The notes beneath the pieces were generated by a model, which saw only the letters and a program-made list of their open reading frames with translations, did no database searches and was not told the DNA's origin. The position numbers and the translations under genes are program-made. Of a DNA stretch of 64,000 nt, positions 28,331-39,900 are shown in pieces (position 1 is the first letter of the stretch; the number at the start of each line of letters is the position of its first letter). This stretch comes from Hymenolepis diminuta (lineage: Eukaryota > Platyhelminthes > Cestoda > Cyclophyllidea > Hymenolepididae), in NCBI GenBank assembly GCA_900708905.1, contig CAADRB010000043.1:257514-321513 (forward strand), in the 5' to 3' direction.

Positions 28331-28859
28331 TCCCTTTGGATTTACAGCTGATGGTGCTAATATTAAGCCTTACTGACTGATTCTGGATAACAGGGGACAC
28401 TTTAATGCAGGTTTTGCATAAATGCTCCCCTCCAATAACTTTCATATGCTGATTCAAGTAAAATAATAAATTTGTAATAAGTTAAAACTGCTTCTAAGAT
28501 GTTTTAAAAGTCAGTTATATAAATACTCTCAAATACAGAATGGTTAGGAGTAGTTCACTGCTTCATCACTCAAGGAATAACTTTGATGGATAATGAAATT
28601 AACTTTATTGAAACTAGTGGACAGTCAAGTAATTAAAATAATTATTAGCAGAAAAAAGAAGGCGTCTAAAAAATGAATAAATTAAAGATTTATTAAGTTA
28701 AACGTAATGTCCATCTAACTGAGATTGCGATTAAATATTTTAGAAAAAATTAAATTTTGTATTTCTGAATTGTCAAGTGGACAGTGGTTACTAGGATAAA
28801 AATTTGAAATTTAACACTGACTTTCTAACAATAATGGTAAAATGTCAAAATTATCTCAC

Positions 28860-29409
28860 TTGTCTCAAATTCAGCAAGCCAAATCTTCATTGTGGTCTGT
28901 TCTTCATGCATGAGCCGGAATCTGGCCGCAATCGGTGCATTTAGCACAGCACCCGCTAACATTATTCCAAGATATAATAGTAGTGTTGCCTTAATATAAC
29001 GATCTTTCTGGAATCGATGTGGGAGGGTTATTGAGAGAATACGATCCATACCAAATGCCAGCATAATGTAAGCCGCTACAAAGCCGCTCCAGGATTCAGC
29101 AAATTCGAGAAACTGGCAGGCAGCTCTTGAGGCAGTATCGAGTTTTAATTGGACTTTTCCCTTGGAGAAGTAATACAACCCTCTACCAAGAAAATCATCG
29201 ATGAATGCATTGAAAAGTAAAACAAGAGATTCAAATATACTTAACGCCATTGGATATAAGTTATATCGAGACCGGGGTTTGTTTGTACAGAAGAAGTAAA
29301 ATACAATAATATTTGCAGCAACACCGAGTAAGAAAAGGAAGGGCGATACAAAGAATCGAAAACATGCTACCATGTAGACTAAAGTATTTAATATACCTTC
29401 ACAGTTCAT
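28860..29409 (-). CDS. Rhodopsin-like GPCR, first coding exon (TM1-TM4)
   Basis: This exon encodes residues 1-183 of a predicted 376-residue plasma-membrane receptor that would couple an unknown ligand to G proteins. TM1 (about 13-40) carries the family Asn (N33 in a GxxxN context). TM2 (about 51-69) has Glu60 where Asp2.50 is usual. Cys98 at the top of TM3 lies exactly 24 residues before D122 of the DRY-type motif, which reads DRI here. TM4 (about 141-160) lacks the usual Trp. The N-terminus before TM1 is only about 12 residues and has no glycosylation site. The start is the first ATG after an in-frame TAG at 29416-29418. The exon ends at A28860 before GTGAGA. Best guess is a divergent peptide-receptor-like orphan, possibly flatworm-specific; the subfamily is not settled. 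Confidence 0.9.
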
Positions 29410-29415
29410 TTTTTC

Positions 29416-29427
29416 CTAAAAAGGTAA
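29416..29427 (-). promoter_or_regulatory. Possible splice acceptor just upstream of the GPCR start codon
   Basis: On the minus strand TTACCTTTTTAG ends six bases before the ATG. It looks like a 3' splice site, with a short pyrimidine run then AG. It could serve a 5'-untranslated or short coding upstream exon in phase 0, or spliced-leader trans-splicing, which flatworms use. A TATAAG at 29451-29456 is an alternative core-promoter reading but would leave almost no leader. None of these can be decided from sequence alone. Confidence 0.35.
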
Positions 29428-32400
29428 TTTTCCTTGAAGAATTAAAGCACTTATATTTGACTTAAACCCGGATGTGTTATTTGTATATAGAAAGGATTTT
29501 TATTGGTTATGTCTGCTTTGGTCTATTTGGTCAAGGATGACGGTTAGCCAATGGGAAATGATGGATACAAATGTCGCGCTTTTAGCCACATCAAGTGGCA
29601 TAAGTTACGTATAACACATCACAACTACATTTAAATTTCAAAATTCTTCACCAATTTTTTAAATTGTTAGCAGCATGAAAAAATCAGGCATGTGAACTAA
29701 ACTGAGAATATTGTACCCAATAAGTAATTTGACGAAATCGATATCAAACACTGAAATGGGATGCATTTTTAGACACGGATCTATTTATTTATTTCGAAGA
29801 ACAATCAAATATTCAGAAAAAATGTAAATACGTTACTATAAAAGGTCAATGTGATTGTTTCAGAATATTGGCATAAAAGTTCCAGATGATTTATTTCCTG
29901 GGCATTGAATAAAAATGATTCAAACGGTTGCAGGTTAAAAAATGTTTCCTTTGAATAATCTGTCCGTCACTTTACCATTGGAGGTTTCGACCGTTTCTTG
30001 TGCTTTAAAATGTATTTTAATTTTTACTTTCTTTTATGTTTCTTGCATCATGACGATAATTCTCGAATTAAATTCAAATCATGAATGCGTGCACACAAAC
30101 GTGTACTTATGACGGTCTTTCATAAGAGAATTGTCAACATATCCCCAGATGCAAAGGTGAAGTACTTATACGATTAATTTTAGGAAATAAAATTGTTTTC
30201 ATAGATCCGTTTGCCTAATTAGGTTTAAATATTAGTCAAAATTTTAAAAGAGAAAGATTTTATATTAAAATTGTCAGTGGTTTAAATATTAAAATAAAAA
30301 TTTTATGAAATGATTGTGCTTATTAATGTGTAAATTTAAGCTTATTATTTAAAAATATTTTGAATATAATAAGCATGATTTTTAAATTGTCAAAACTGAA
30401 ATCTGGCATTTTATGATGAATTTTCATTTCAAAATGATTACATATGCAATACACACTTTAGGTCTACCAGAATTAACTTTACTTTCTTAATTGATTAAGT
30501 AGTGAAAAGACCAAGTGCAATAAAGTAAACCATCAAAAGAGGAACTAAAATGTGATATGTTTAATTATTCCTCCTTAACGAATATTCATCGAACTAATCA
30601 AGTGAACGGGTTGAAATCAACGCTCGGTGACTTCCGGTTTTAGTCTCTACTTGTCAGCAACGGTTAAAAAGTACTTACATAAGATGTGATTGATTTATCG
30701 GCGTTTGCTGACATATTAGTCTACTGATCTACCCTGATGAAGCGTCTACATTTGGTTAGGGCTATAATTTCACAGTTAAATTCTAAAAGACTACAACATT
30801 TCCATTTTGACTGGAAGTAGATTGCTTGAATGTATGCGCTTGCCTATTTCCTTTAACGTGACAATAGTTTGAAATGTATTGAAAATAGGCCACTTTTTTG
30901 TAGATATTGATCCTTTTTAAGCCCAAATAATTATCAAGCATATTTGGAAAAGCTTCTCCAATGTTCATCTTGTGTGAATAAAAGGCGTCATAGAGCCTCC
31001 CTTATCGGAAAATAGAATTCTGCCAGCTATTTTATCAGCCAGATATAATGAGAACGGTCGGCGATTCCGTTTATTGGATGTGCGCAACTGGGCATCAAAT
31101 TCATGAACTCTGAATCCGCAGTTCACCGTTCTTTTTATATAATATTTTAAATCAATAGTTAAAAAGACAAGGCATGCTTACGTGGCTTTATATTATATAT
31201 GCACTTATAATGTACAGATCAATAAAATAAATAGTGCACAACATAAGTCGATACTTAAAATATTGATAACAAAATTTAGTGGAAGTACTTGCGCACCTCG
31301 AATACTTATTAAAATGATAAATAATAAATTTGGCTTCTTGATATGTTTTGCTCAAGAATTTTGGCATCGCTAAATGAAAATAAAAAGATAAATAACACAT
31401 TCTAAGCAATAAAAAATAAATTTTACAAATGTTCACTTGAATTAAAAGAGATCTGTTAAAAATCAGTCAGAAGAGAATTACAAAAATTTATAAAAATCAA
31501 AATTTTACGTGCTTGTTATCTCAAATAATTTTATGAATTTTTAGCAAATATAAACAATTTTAGCCTCACGTCAGTTTTAGCCCTTCAATGTAACCAGTCA
31601 TTGTATCTCTCACGTTTTTATTATTACTAAATTTTCAAAGAAAATGTTTATACCAGAATAATAAGTAAATATTCTTAACTAATTTACGTCCAATAGAAAA
31701 TATTGTTTGAATATAATAAAACAGATATTAAGTAATTCAAATGGAAAATAATTTAATCGGTTGGGCGTAGATATATCACGTCTTCTTCTAGTGATACATA
31801 TTTAAATATCCTCTGAGAGAGCGTCTTTACAAATAATGTATCGATATCTAAAGTTTTAGTTGAAATGACAAAATAACAACTGGAGCAAAACATTAATTTT
31901 AATTTTTATTTATTGGTAGTCTTCAATTATTTCCATCCATCCCAAATATATACTCGAAATCAAGAAAAAAATCAAGATAACACTTTTATTGTACTTTTTG
32001 TGGACAAATCAATTTTCAGGGAACGCAAACGCATTATGCATTTGTAATAAAAAAATAATTGTGCTTACTGCATTATTTCACACACCCCAACAGGAAAATA
32101 TTTCATGAATACATACGCATTTTATTTGTACAAAACAAAGTAGACATTTAATTGCTGTAAAGCGCTCATCAATTTCATCTTGCTCACGGTTAGAAAATTG
32201 AAATCGGAGTTTTGAGTTTAATAAAATCCGCGAATGATCAAAATAAAAAGAACTTTTCTTTTCTTAACAAATGCGTTTATATAACAATAAAGTAATGCAT
32301 GCAATAAATACTTGTCTATTATAGTGAGATTTGTAGCATAAGTACTTGGCAACTGATATTCGATCCTGACATTTAGTTATTGCCGAAGTGATAGAGCTTA

Positions 32401-35400
32401 ATCAAATGTTAATATGAAAATTGATTTAAAGTGAACTCCCAATAAAAATTTGACTTATCAAATAAAATATTGAAAAAATATCGCAATAAAAGATTCAATG
32501 ACAGCATATGATAATAGAAACTGCAGCTTAGTAAATTATTTGGCCTCTTACTACTCTATGATTTTTTTGCTGATATTGACGGTCAGTAGATTTTTTCTGT
32601 CTCTCTGCAGTATTCAACGGAAAAGTATTTCCAAATGATTGACTTATTTACAATACAGACAATTTAAACCACTCACCGACCATTTGATTTTCGATTAAGT
32701 TTAAATCAATTAATTAATTAAGAGAAAATTATCTAAAGTGGAAAAAATAATTAAATTAAGGGAAATGAAATATACTCGTGCATATAATGCTACTTAGAGT
32801 GAATAGAAGTGAACAAATTTGAAATTGCAATAAAAAGCTAAACGGCTTCATTTAACTTACTTGTTGGCACCTGAATGTCACGTTTGGGAAAGCAATAAAA
32901 TTTACGCATCATTGAGAGTGAACTAATTAACATTCGCCATGAGGTACGTTTTTTGTCAGTAAGAGTGGCGGAACTCTATTTAACATTATTATAATGTTAG
33001 AATGTTGGCATCAACATCAGTAATTCTTATGTAAGTAATGTATAAAAATATTACTTCCATTTATTATAGCTCTTAAAATGGAGAGCATTGATTTTCTCTA
33101 AGCTTACTAATATGTGAAATCAAGAAAAATAATAAGGTTACCCTTTTTTATAAATTCAGCAATGTTTAAAACAAAAATCATCGCTCTACACCTTTTTGTT
33201 AAAATTTTGTCCTGCTTGAAAAAACATAAACTAAAGATAGGAACCGGAAAGAAAAAAAATGACTTTATTTTAAAGAATTGATTAATGTTGGCAAAAACAT
33301 ATCACTTGCGTTAAAAAAATTGTTCCAAAATGCAAATAACAATTTATCTTGTGAACTTTCAATTATGTTAAATTTTTCATTCTTATTTATATAAAAACGA
33401 TATTTAAAAGCCAATAAAAGTATTAAAGAGTTTAATTTACCTTCACTAAATTTCATGGTTGGTTAATTTTAAGTTACTTGTGATATACTAATTATAGAAT
33501 CGATTTCCCCCTTGATTACCAGTAATATTATTTATTTTTCAAAAAATAATCTAAAATAGTGACTAATCTTACATGACGCATAAAATTTCTACGCTAACTG
33601 AATTACAAGAAATCCCATAAAATCTCGATGGTAAGCACTTTACTAAAGTAGAAAATAAGAAACTTACTGTTAACCAGGTTCTTATAAGTTCCTATTGATT
33701 AATTTAATACTTCTTCATCCATATTTTCTTATTTCGTTTTTTGTAGTCTCAGTAAATTTTTCACAACTTTTCATCCGCAAACGACGAAATTTCATTTGGA
33801 TTACAGAATTGACAGCACAATATTCAAGAAAAGTATCCTGATGGGATATCTTAAAACATGCAATTAATTTTCTTATTTTTCGAGGGAGTGCAAATTAATT
33901 TGGGCAGCTTGACAAATAAATTTGTCGTTTTAATATTAAGATTTTTGCAAAGTAAATATAAAGGAAAATAGTCATAACCTGACATTACATTTTGAATTCT
34001 GGTACAATAAATGGGTTAAATAATCAATATATAGCATTTTGCTGAACTGTTCCTTTTACCACCACTTCAAGACACTGCACGATGATTTATTTAAAAATTC
34101 GTTAGATATCGGAGAGGAAAAAATTGCTGTTGGTGAGGCAAAAAATAGCTTATGATTGATTGATTCACAAAAAGTAAAATTTTTGACATTTTCCAAACAA
34201 ATAATTCTCCACCAAACTCAAAATCTCCGTGTCCAGTAAAATAATCGCAGATTTTAATCAGTTCCGATAGAAAAAAGTATATTTAGTCCGCATTTACGAT
34301 TTTATCATTAAACAAAAATGTATGAATGGGAAATAGCAATAAAATGGGCAAATGCTTTATCCAGAATGACAGTCGAATGGCAGGGTTTTAAATGGCATTA
34401 AATTTTGGCATCATTTGCATGAAAATTATTTGGTGTTTCTCACCAAATCCGCTAATTACTTGAAGGAGTGTCAGAACTCCGTTTATTGCTTTTTGACAAA
34501 GCAAAATCTCCTATCAGAAAATAATGGGATCACTAACACGATCTCTCGGCACTTTTTCAACACAATTATTTAAATAAAGGATATTTGAATTTCATTCTTT
34601 ATTTGCTTTGCTTAACTACATAAGAAACCTTTTTTTGTGGTTATTGCTGGTTTAAAATAAAATTTTTGGCTAAAAATTTGAAAGATTTAGACAATTTTAA
34701 GTAAAGAGTTGCCTCAACACACTATATTTGATAAAAACCATTTCTTTCTTAAAAAAGCATTGACTGAAAAGGCTCAGCAAATCAAAAAATGATGAGTCGA
34801 TTAGAAGAACTAATTGAGCATTTAAGTTGTAATAGAAAGTGTTATTTCAGAAATATACTTAAGGAGAATAAATGAAATTTTTAAAAATTGTGTAGTTTAC
34901 ATACTTGTGGATGTATATTAACATTTCAAAATTGACAAAAGTGTAGAATGGCAAAAATCGGACATTTTATCAATTTAGTTTTTATTTAAACCAGTATTAA
35001 AACAAAACACAATCTGAAATTTGCAAATTTAAATAAATTTCATTTAGTATAATATTTGCAATAAACAATAATTCAACGGATGAAATAAAACAACATCCAT
35101 TATCATATTATTATATATGAAAATTTTCTTTAGGATTTTCTGGATGATTTCAAAAAATTAAGTAAAACTGTGCAACTTCTGTTTTTAATAAATGTTGTAT
35201 TCAATTTGCTTCTCGACTGCTAATTAGTGCCCTTTCTAAAGATAATTTTTAGCGAAATGTGGTATTGTGTTGCATTTTGAGATTCTTTTACTAAACACAA
35301 CTAAAATTGGCAGATTAAATTATCTGATTACATTCAAAATACCAGTGGATGGCCGGCCAGGTTTAGAATGCTATTAACTTTGTGTTATTGGCTTGTAAGC

Positions 35401-36472
35401 TTTCCAGGACAGTCACAATTCCCCAAATTGAATAATAACACACGGAAATAAGTGAGCTTTTCCTCCTTTCTTCAGTTTTGGCATATTTTGATATTCACGC
35501 AAAATTTGTAAATAAGTATGTAAAATTATCACCCTATTTTAGTTAGGATAAACATTCTATTTTGTCCAACAGTAATATTCTGAATTTAGAATATTTAGAG
35601 ATTTGAGCTATGCATCTCATTTTTCTGCCATTAAGTGAACTATCTGCTTATTTTCGAATCACATGTTGAGATAAGGAGGTAGTCTATTATGATAGCTGGT
35701 ATCAAATTTCTGAATGCCCGGGGCGATATGAAAAATGATACCCGTAATTAATCGCAAGCGTGATAAAAATTGAATAAAAGAAAAGCAGTGGATAAATTTT
35801 ACTAATATGTGAATTTTAATTTACTTTTAAAATGTAGAATAGTCTCACTTTACTCACATCACAAAAGAATTTTAAATTTCAAAGTTTTTAAATGTTTTCA
35901 TCTAGTTATGCTATAAATTATAATTTGAATAGAAGGTCATATTAAAAGGAAACGTAAAATTTATAGTGGACACGAGTTTCCACTGTAAAATAATGAACAT
36001 TTCAAAACCATGCAATTTTGTGTTAAATTCAGCTAATTTTATTATGTTAATTATTCAATTTGTTTTAGCTTTTTATTAATAAATTGATTAATTTTTAAGC
36101 CGCTTATTAGTTTATGCAAGGCACTGAGGAATATTAATGCACTTTTATTGATGGAATTTTTTAATTAATTACTTTTATAGCTACTGACAACAAGGCAATA
36201 AAATAGCAATTTTCATTTCAGAAAGCCACTAAAATTCACCAAGAGTAAGTTCGACAAAGAATAAAATGGAGAGTTTGGAACGAAGTTATTTGTTAAGTCA
36301 ATGAATCCAACTTCATTTGATATTTTATTCGAGTGAGTAATATTTACCTAAAGGGTCGTCAAGGTGTTCAAATCCAAATTTATGATTACTTAACCCATTC
36401 CTACTAATAATATCCACTGCCTATTTACCGACTGTTCAATTATAATAGTTGGACTTGTCTACATAATTCATT
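29428..36472. other. Gene-free AT-rich stretch upstream of the GPCR
   Basis: No protein-like frame or repeat copy is seen. The receptor promoter should lie somewhere in this stretch if transcription starts close by, but I cannot place it. Confidence 0.5.
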
Positions 36473-36927
36473 NNNNNNNNNNNNNNNNNNNNNNNNNNNN
36501 NNNNNNNNNNNNNNNNNNNNNNNNNNNNNNNNNNNNNNNNNNNNNNNNNNNNNNNNNNNNNNNNNNNNNNNNNNNNNNNNNNNNNNNNNNNNNNNNNNNN
36601 NNNNNNNNNNNNNNNNNNNNNNNNNNNNNNNNNNNNNNNNNNNNNNNNNNNNNNNNNNNNNNNNNNNNNNNNNNNNNNNNNNNNNNNNNNNNNNNNNNNN
36701 NNNNNNNNNNNNNNNNNNNNNNNNNNNNNNNNNNNNNNNNNNNNNNNNNNNNNNNNNNNNNNNNNNNNNNNNNNNNNNNNNNNNNNNNNNNNNNNNNNNN
36801 NNNNNNNNNNNNNNNNNNNNNNNNNNNNNNNNNNNNNNNNNNNNNNNNNNNNNNNNNNNNNNNNNNNNNNNNNNNNNNNNNNNNNNNNNNNNNNNNNNNN
36901 NNNNNNNNNNNNNNNNNNNNNNNNNNN
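36473..36927. other. Assembly gap (455 N)
   Basis: A run of undetermined bases. The sequence on both sides is ordinary AT-rich DNA, so nothing suggests what is missing. Confidence 0.99.
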
Positions 36928-39900
36928 TTATTTACATGTTCATTTAGGAATTATATCCGGAAAATTTTGCTTCTACTATGTAATGCTTTAATTTTCTGCT
37001 GAATACTCTAACTTTGGGAAAATATAGCTATCTGTAAAATTGTTATTTTGCCATTTCAGGCGGCTTTATTTATGTATTCCAATCATTTATTAAGGCACGT
37101 TTTTGTTATTTAAGGTATTATAAAAATTTTGCACATAAATTTGAAAGAAAATTTTAAATGGAAAGAGTGTGGGGACATATTTAACGTCAGCAGAAATAAG
37201 TTGCACGATAAAAGTAATAACATTATCGCCAGTTCCTAGAGCTTTTTCATGATTTAGTAATAATTAAACTTAATCTCCAAAATTAAAATATTAAAATATA
37301 TGCAATTGTTGGGGCATGTAATGTTTGCTGTTGCTAACTTCATCATGTGTACGCATTTAAGCTGATAATCTGTCTTAAAATAGGATTTATTAATCTCGTT
37401 TGCCTCTTGCAATTCCAAATAGTGCATCAAAGTAAATAGAGTAAAGGAATCAATCTCGCCGGAAAAATATTTTGGTCTAATTCTAATTGGTGGGAAAGCA
37501 TACCCATTAAAATGTCGGAGTACATGTGCATAAATCTTCGCAATCCAGGCGGAAATTGGCATGAAGCGTCGTATTGTACAAGAAGGCAAACGTTAAGACT
37601 TAACGGAGTTCATATTGCAAAAAATGTAATTATGGGAGTAAAATAAGGGCTTTATCAGCGCTTAAGTGGGTGAAATGGCAGGTATTATTCTTGTTTACTG
37701 CTATAATCCACAGAAATTCAAAGGAATTTAAAAACTTTACATGACAAGAAGGCAAATAGGTTGGATAACTAAATTTAAATAATAAAAGAGAGGAGGTGAT
37801 CAGAATCAGGGCGTCTAATGTATTACTTCCTTAGTTTGCGCATTGGGGTCGTAAAATATTTAGCTAGGGAATGTTCACTGCTTCGAGTTCAAAAATTCAA
37901 ATTTTGTAATTCGTTCACTGAATTATTAGACAAGTTTTCATCCACAATCTCCAGTTTTAATTGACCATTTGATTTAATATGATGGTCGATCTTGAGGCTA
38001 ATTCTTTTAGTTCCTTAAGTGTGGGGAGAAAATGATCGTGCATGCATGTACGCAGTTCAAGCATAGTGAGCTGCATTAAATTTCACTTTAATGAAAATTT
38101 TTTTTGATTATCTTCAGGTAAAGCTTAGTCTAGACTATTCAGGTCTTAAGAAGGTGGATTTCATGTGGTGTTATTAAACACAATTTAGCTTTCTCAGAAG
38201 GAAAAATGAGATAAAATCAAGACAAATAATAAAAAGAATATATTTTTTGCAATTTTATTTAAAATGTGTATAACAATAAATCAAAATGGTCACTTATCTC
38301 TCTTAAAATAATCTGCGCTTTTAAATAAACGCAGTTCTAAAAAGAAATCTGAGCAAATTTTATTAAAATAAAATAAATATCATTGCATTTCAAAATTATC
38401 ATTCTATAGTTTTCTATATATGGGTGGTCTATCTTAATATTCTTTTCAAATATGGCATTTCTAAATAAGCTGAATCAAGAAACTCTCAGGAACTTGGAAT
38501 TAATTCGCACTAATCTCTTTCACTGATGTTCTAGTAAGCTAATCAAATGAATTGAACTTATTTGTATATGTGTAATATCTAAACTGATTCCAATGAAGGG
38601 TCGTTATAAATTAATGTAGCTGGAAATTGTAATGAGCGACACAGAATATGTGCAAAATTTTGAAAACTAGGTAGATTCCTCCTAATTTCGTATATTTTAA
38701 ACATAATTAACTAATTTATAGAAAAATGCTAACATAATAGTATCAGAGGTCATCAAAGATATTATAGAATTACAGTAAACAGGGTTACAAATTTATATGT
38801 AATTATCAGAACCTTTAGAATAATTAAGTCAAGAATGAGAAGCATGTATTTTGATATTTAAAACACAAGGCGGTAAAATGATATTTCTTTATTCTGATAT
38901 CACTGGAAATTACTGCTCTCTCTTGCTCCCTATCCCTATATTATACTTCTTAATGCAAAGTGTCCTTTCTACCCTACATTACACATTTCATTTACTGTTA
39001 TTAAGATTGAGTTACAAAATATAAGAGTCGAAGAAATGGAATGAAAACTTATATATGCATGCGCAGAGGTTGTTTCTAGAACCTTTTGAAAATAACTTAT
39101 TAAAGTTTACAAATTTAAATGCAAAGCTATTTAATTTTGAAACTTCTGTTTGTTTATAGAAATAATTTTAACCCAATTGGTAAAATTATAAAACTAGCAC
39201 TCAATCACTAATTTTAATAACCGTATGAACGCGTATACCTTATAAAATAGATCGAAAGGTTATTAATTTAATCATTGTATAAAAGCAAATAGAAATTCTA
39301 GGACATCATGAGTTTTATTAAATTGTAATTAAGGAATTACCGATTTGTATACTTTGTAATTTTTGAGTCAAAATGTTCACTTTTTGATATGCAAATCAAA
39401 TAGTCCTTTCCATTTTATATCCGAACTGGTACCAAAAACCCAATAACTCGGAAGAGGGAGAAGTAAAGGTCGATGGTCACTAATCCAATTCAGGTGCGAT
39501 CTTCAAATACTTCACATAAACAAACGAAAAACACGCATTTGGGGTTCAGAGAGAGCATTGCGAGCATGGAAAATCAAATGAAATCCTCTCTTGTGGAAAA
39601 ATTTCATAATTATTTTTCAAGGGAGTAATCAGTCCGCCTTTTCTTCTCATTAGTGTTACTAATGAAAATTTCCCGCCAAGCATCAAATTTGCAGTTTGTC
39701 TGAACTTAAAGAACATATCTTTTGGTATTTCAATGGCTTATTTCCTTTTCTTTTTTCTCATTTTTTCCTTTTACTTTTCTTTTATTTTTATTTTAAATGT
39801 GTTCTTAGCCTCGAGGTTTTGGTTTTGATCATCTTTATCAGCATACTGTATTCATTTGTGATTTGGAAAGAATATCTGCTTTCTCAACTTTAATTCTGGT

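Larger units (their letters stand above)
13579..28859 (-). other. Long intron of the GPCR gene
   Basis: The intron is 15,281 bases, running from a GTGAGA donor (28859 downward) to a TTTCAG acceptor (13579). Both ends are phase 1, and splicing them joins loop 2 without loss of frame. I see no further exon in it, and none is needed because the seven segments are complete. It holds a family C copy (14545-14720), a small hairpin between direct repeats (18064-18118) and a weak tRNA-like patch (28278-28330). The rest is AT-rich with no recognisable content. Confidence 0.8.

Noticed and set aside
34409..34420. Octamer-like ATTTGCAT and similar words elsewhere as homeodomain/POU sites
   Set aside because: These words occur often in AT-rich DNA, and no clustering beyond expectation was evident by eye.
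37254..37589. Minus-strand open frame of 111 codons
   Set aside because: It is the longest unassigned frame, but it resembles no family I know, lacks splice or poly(A) context, and a frame of this length can occur by chance in 64 kb.
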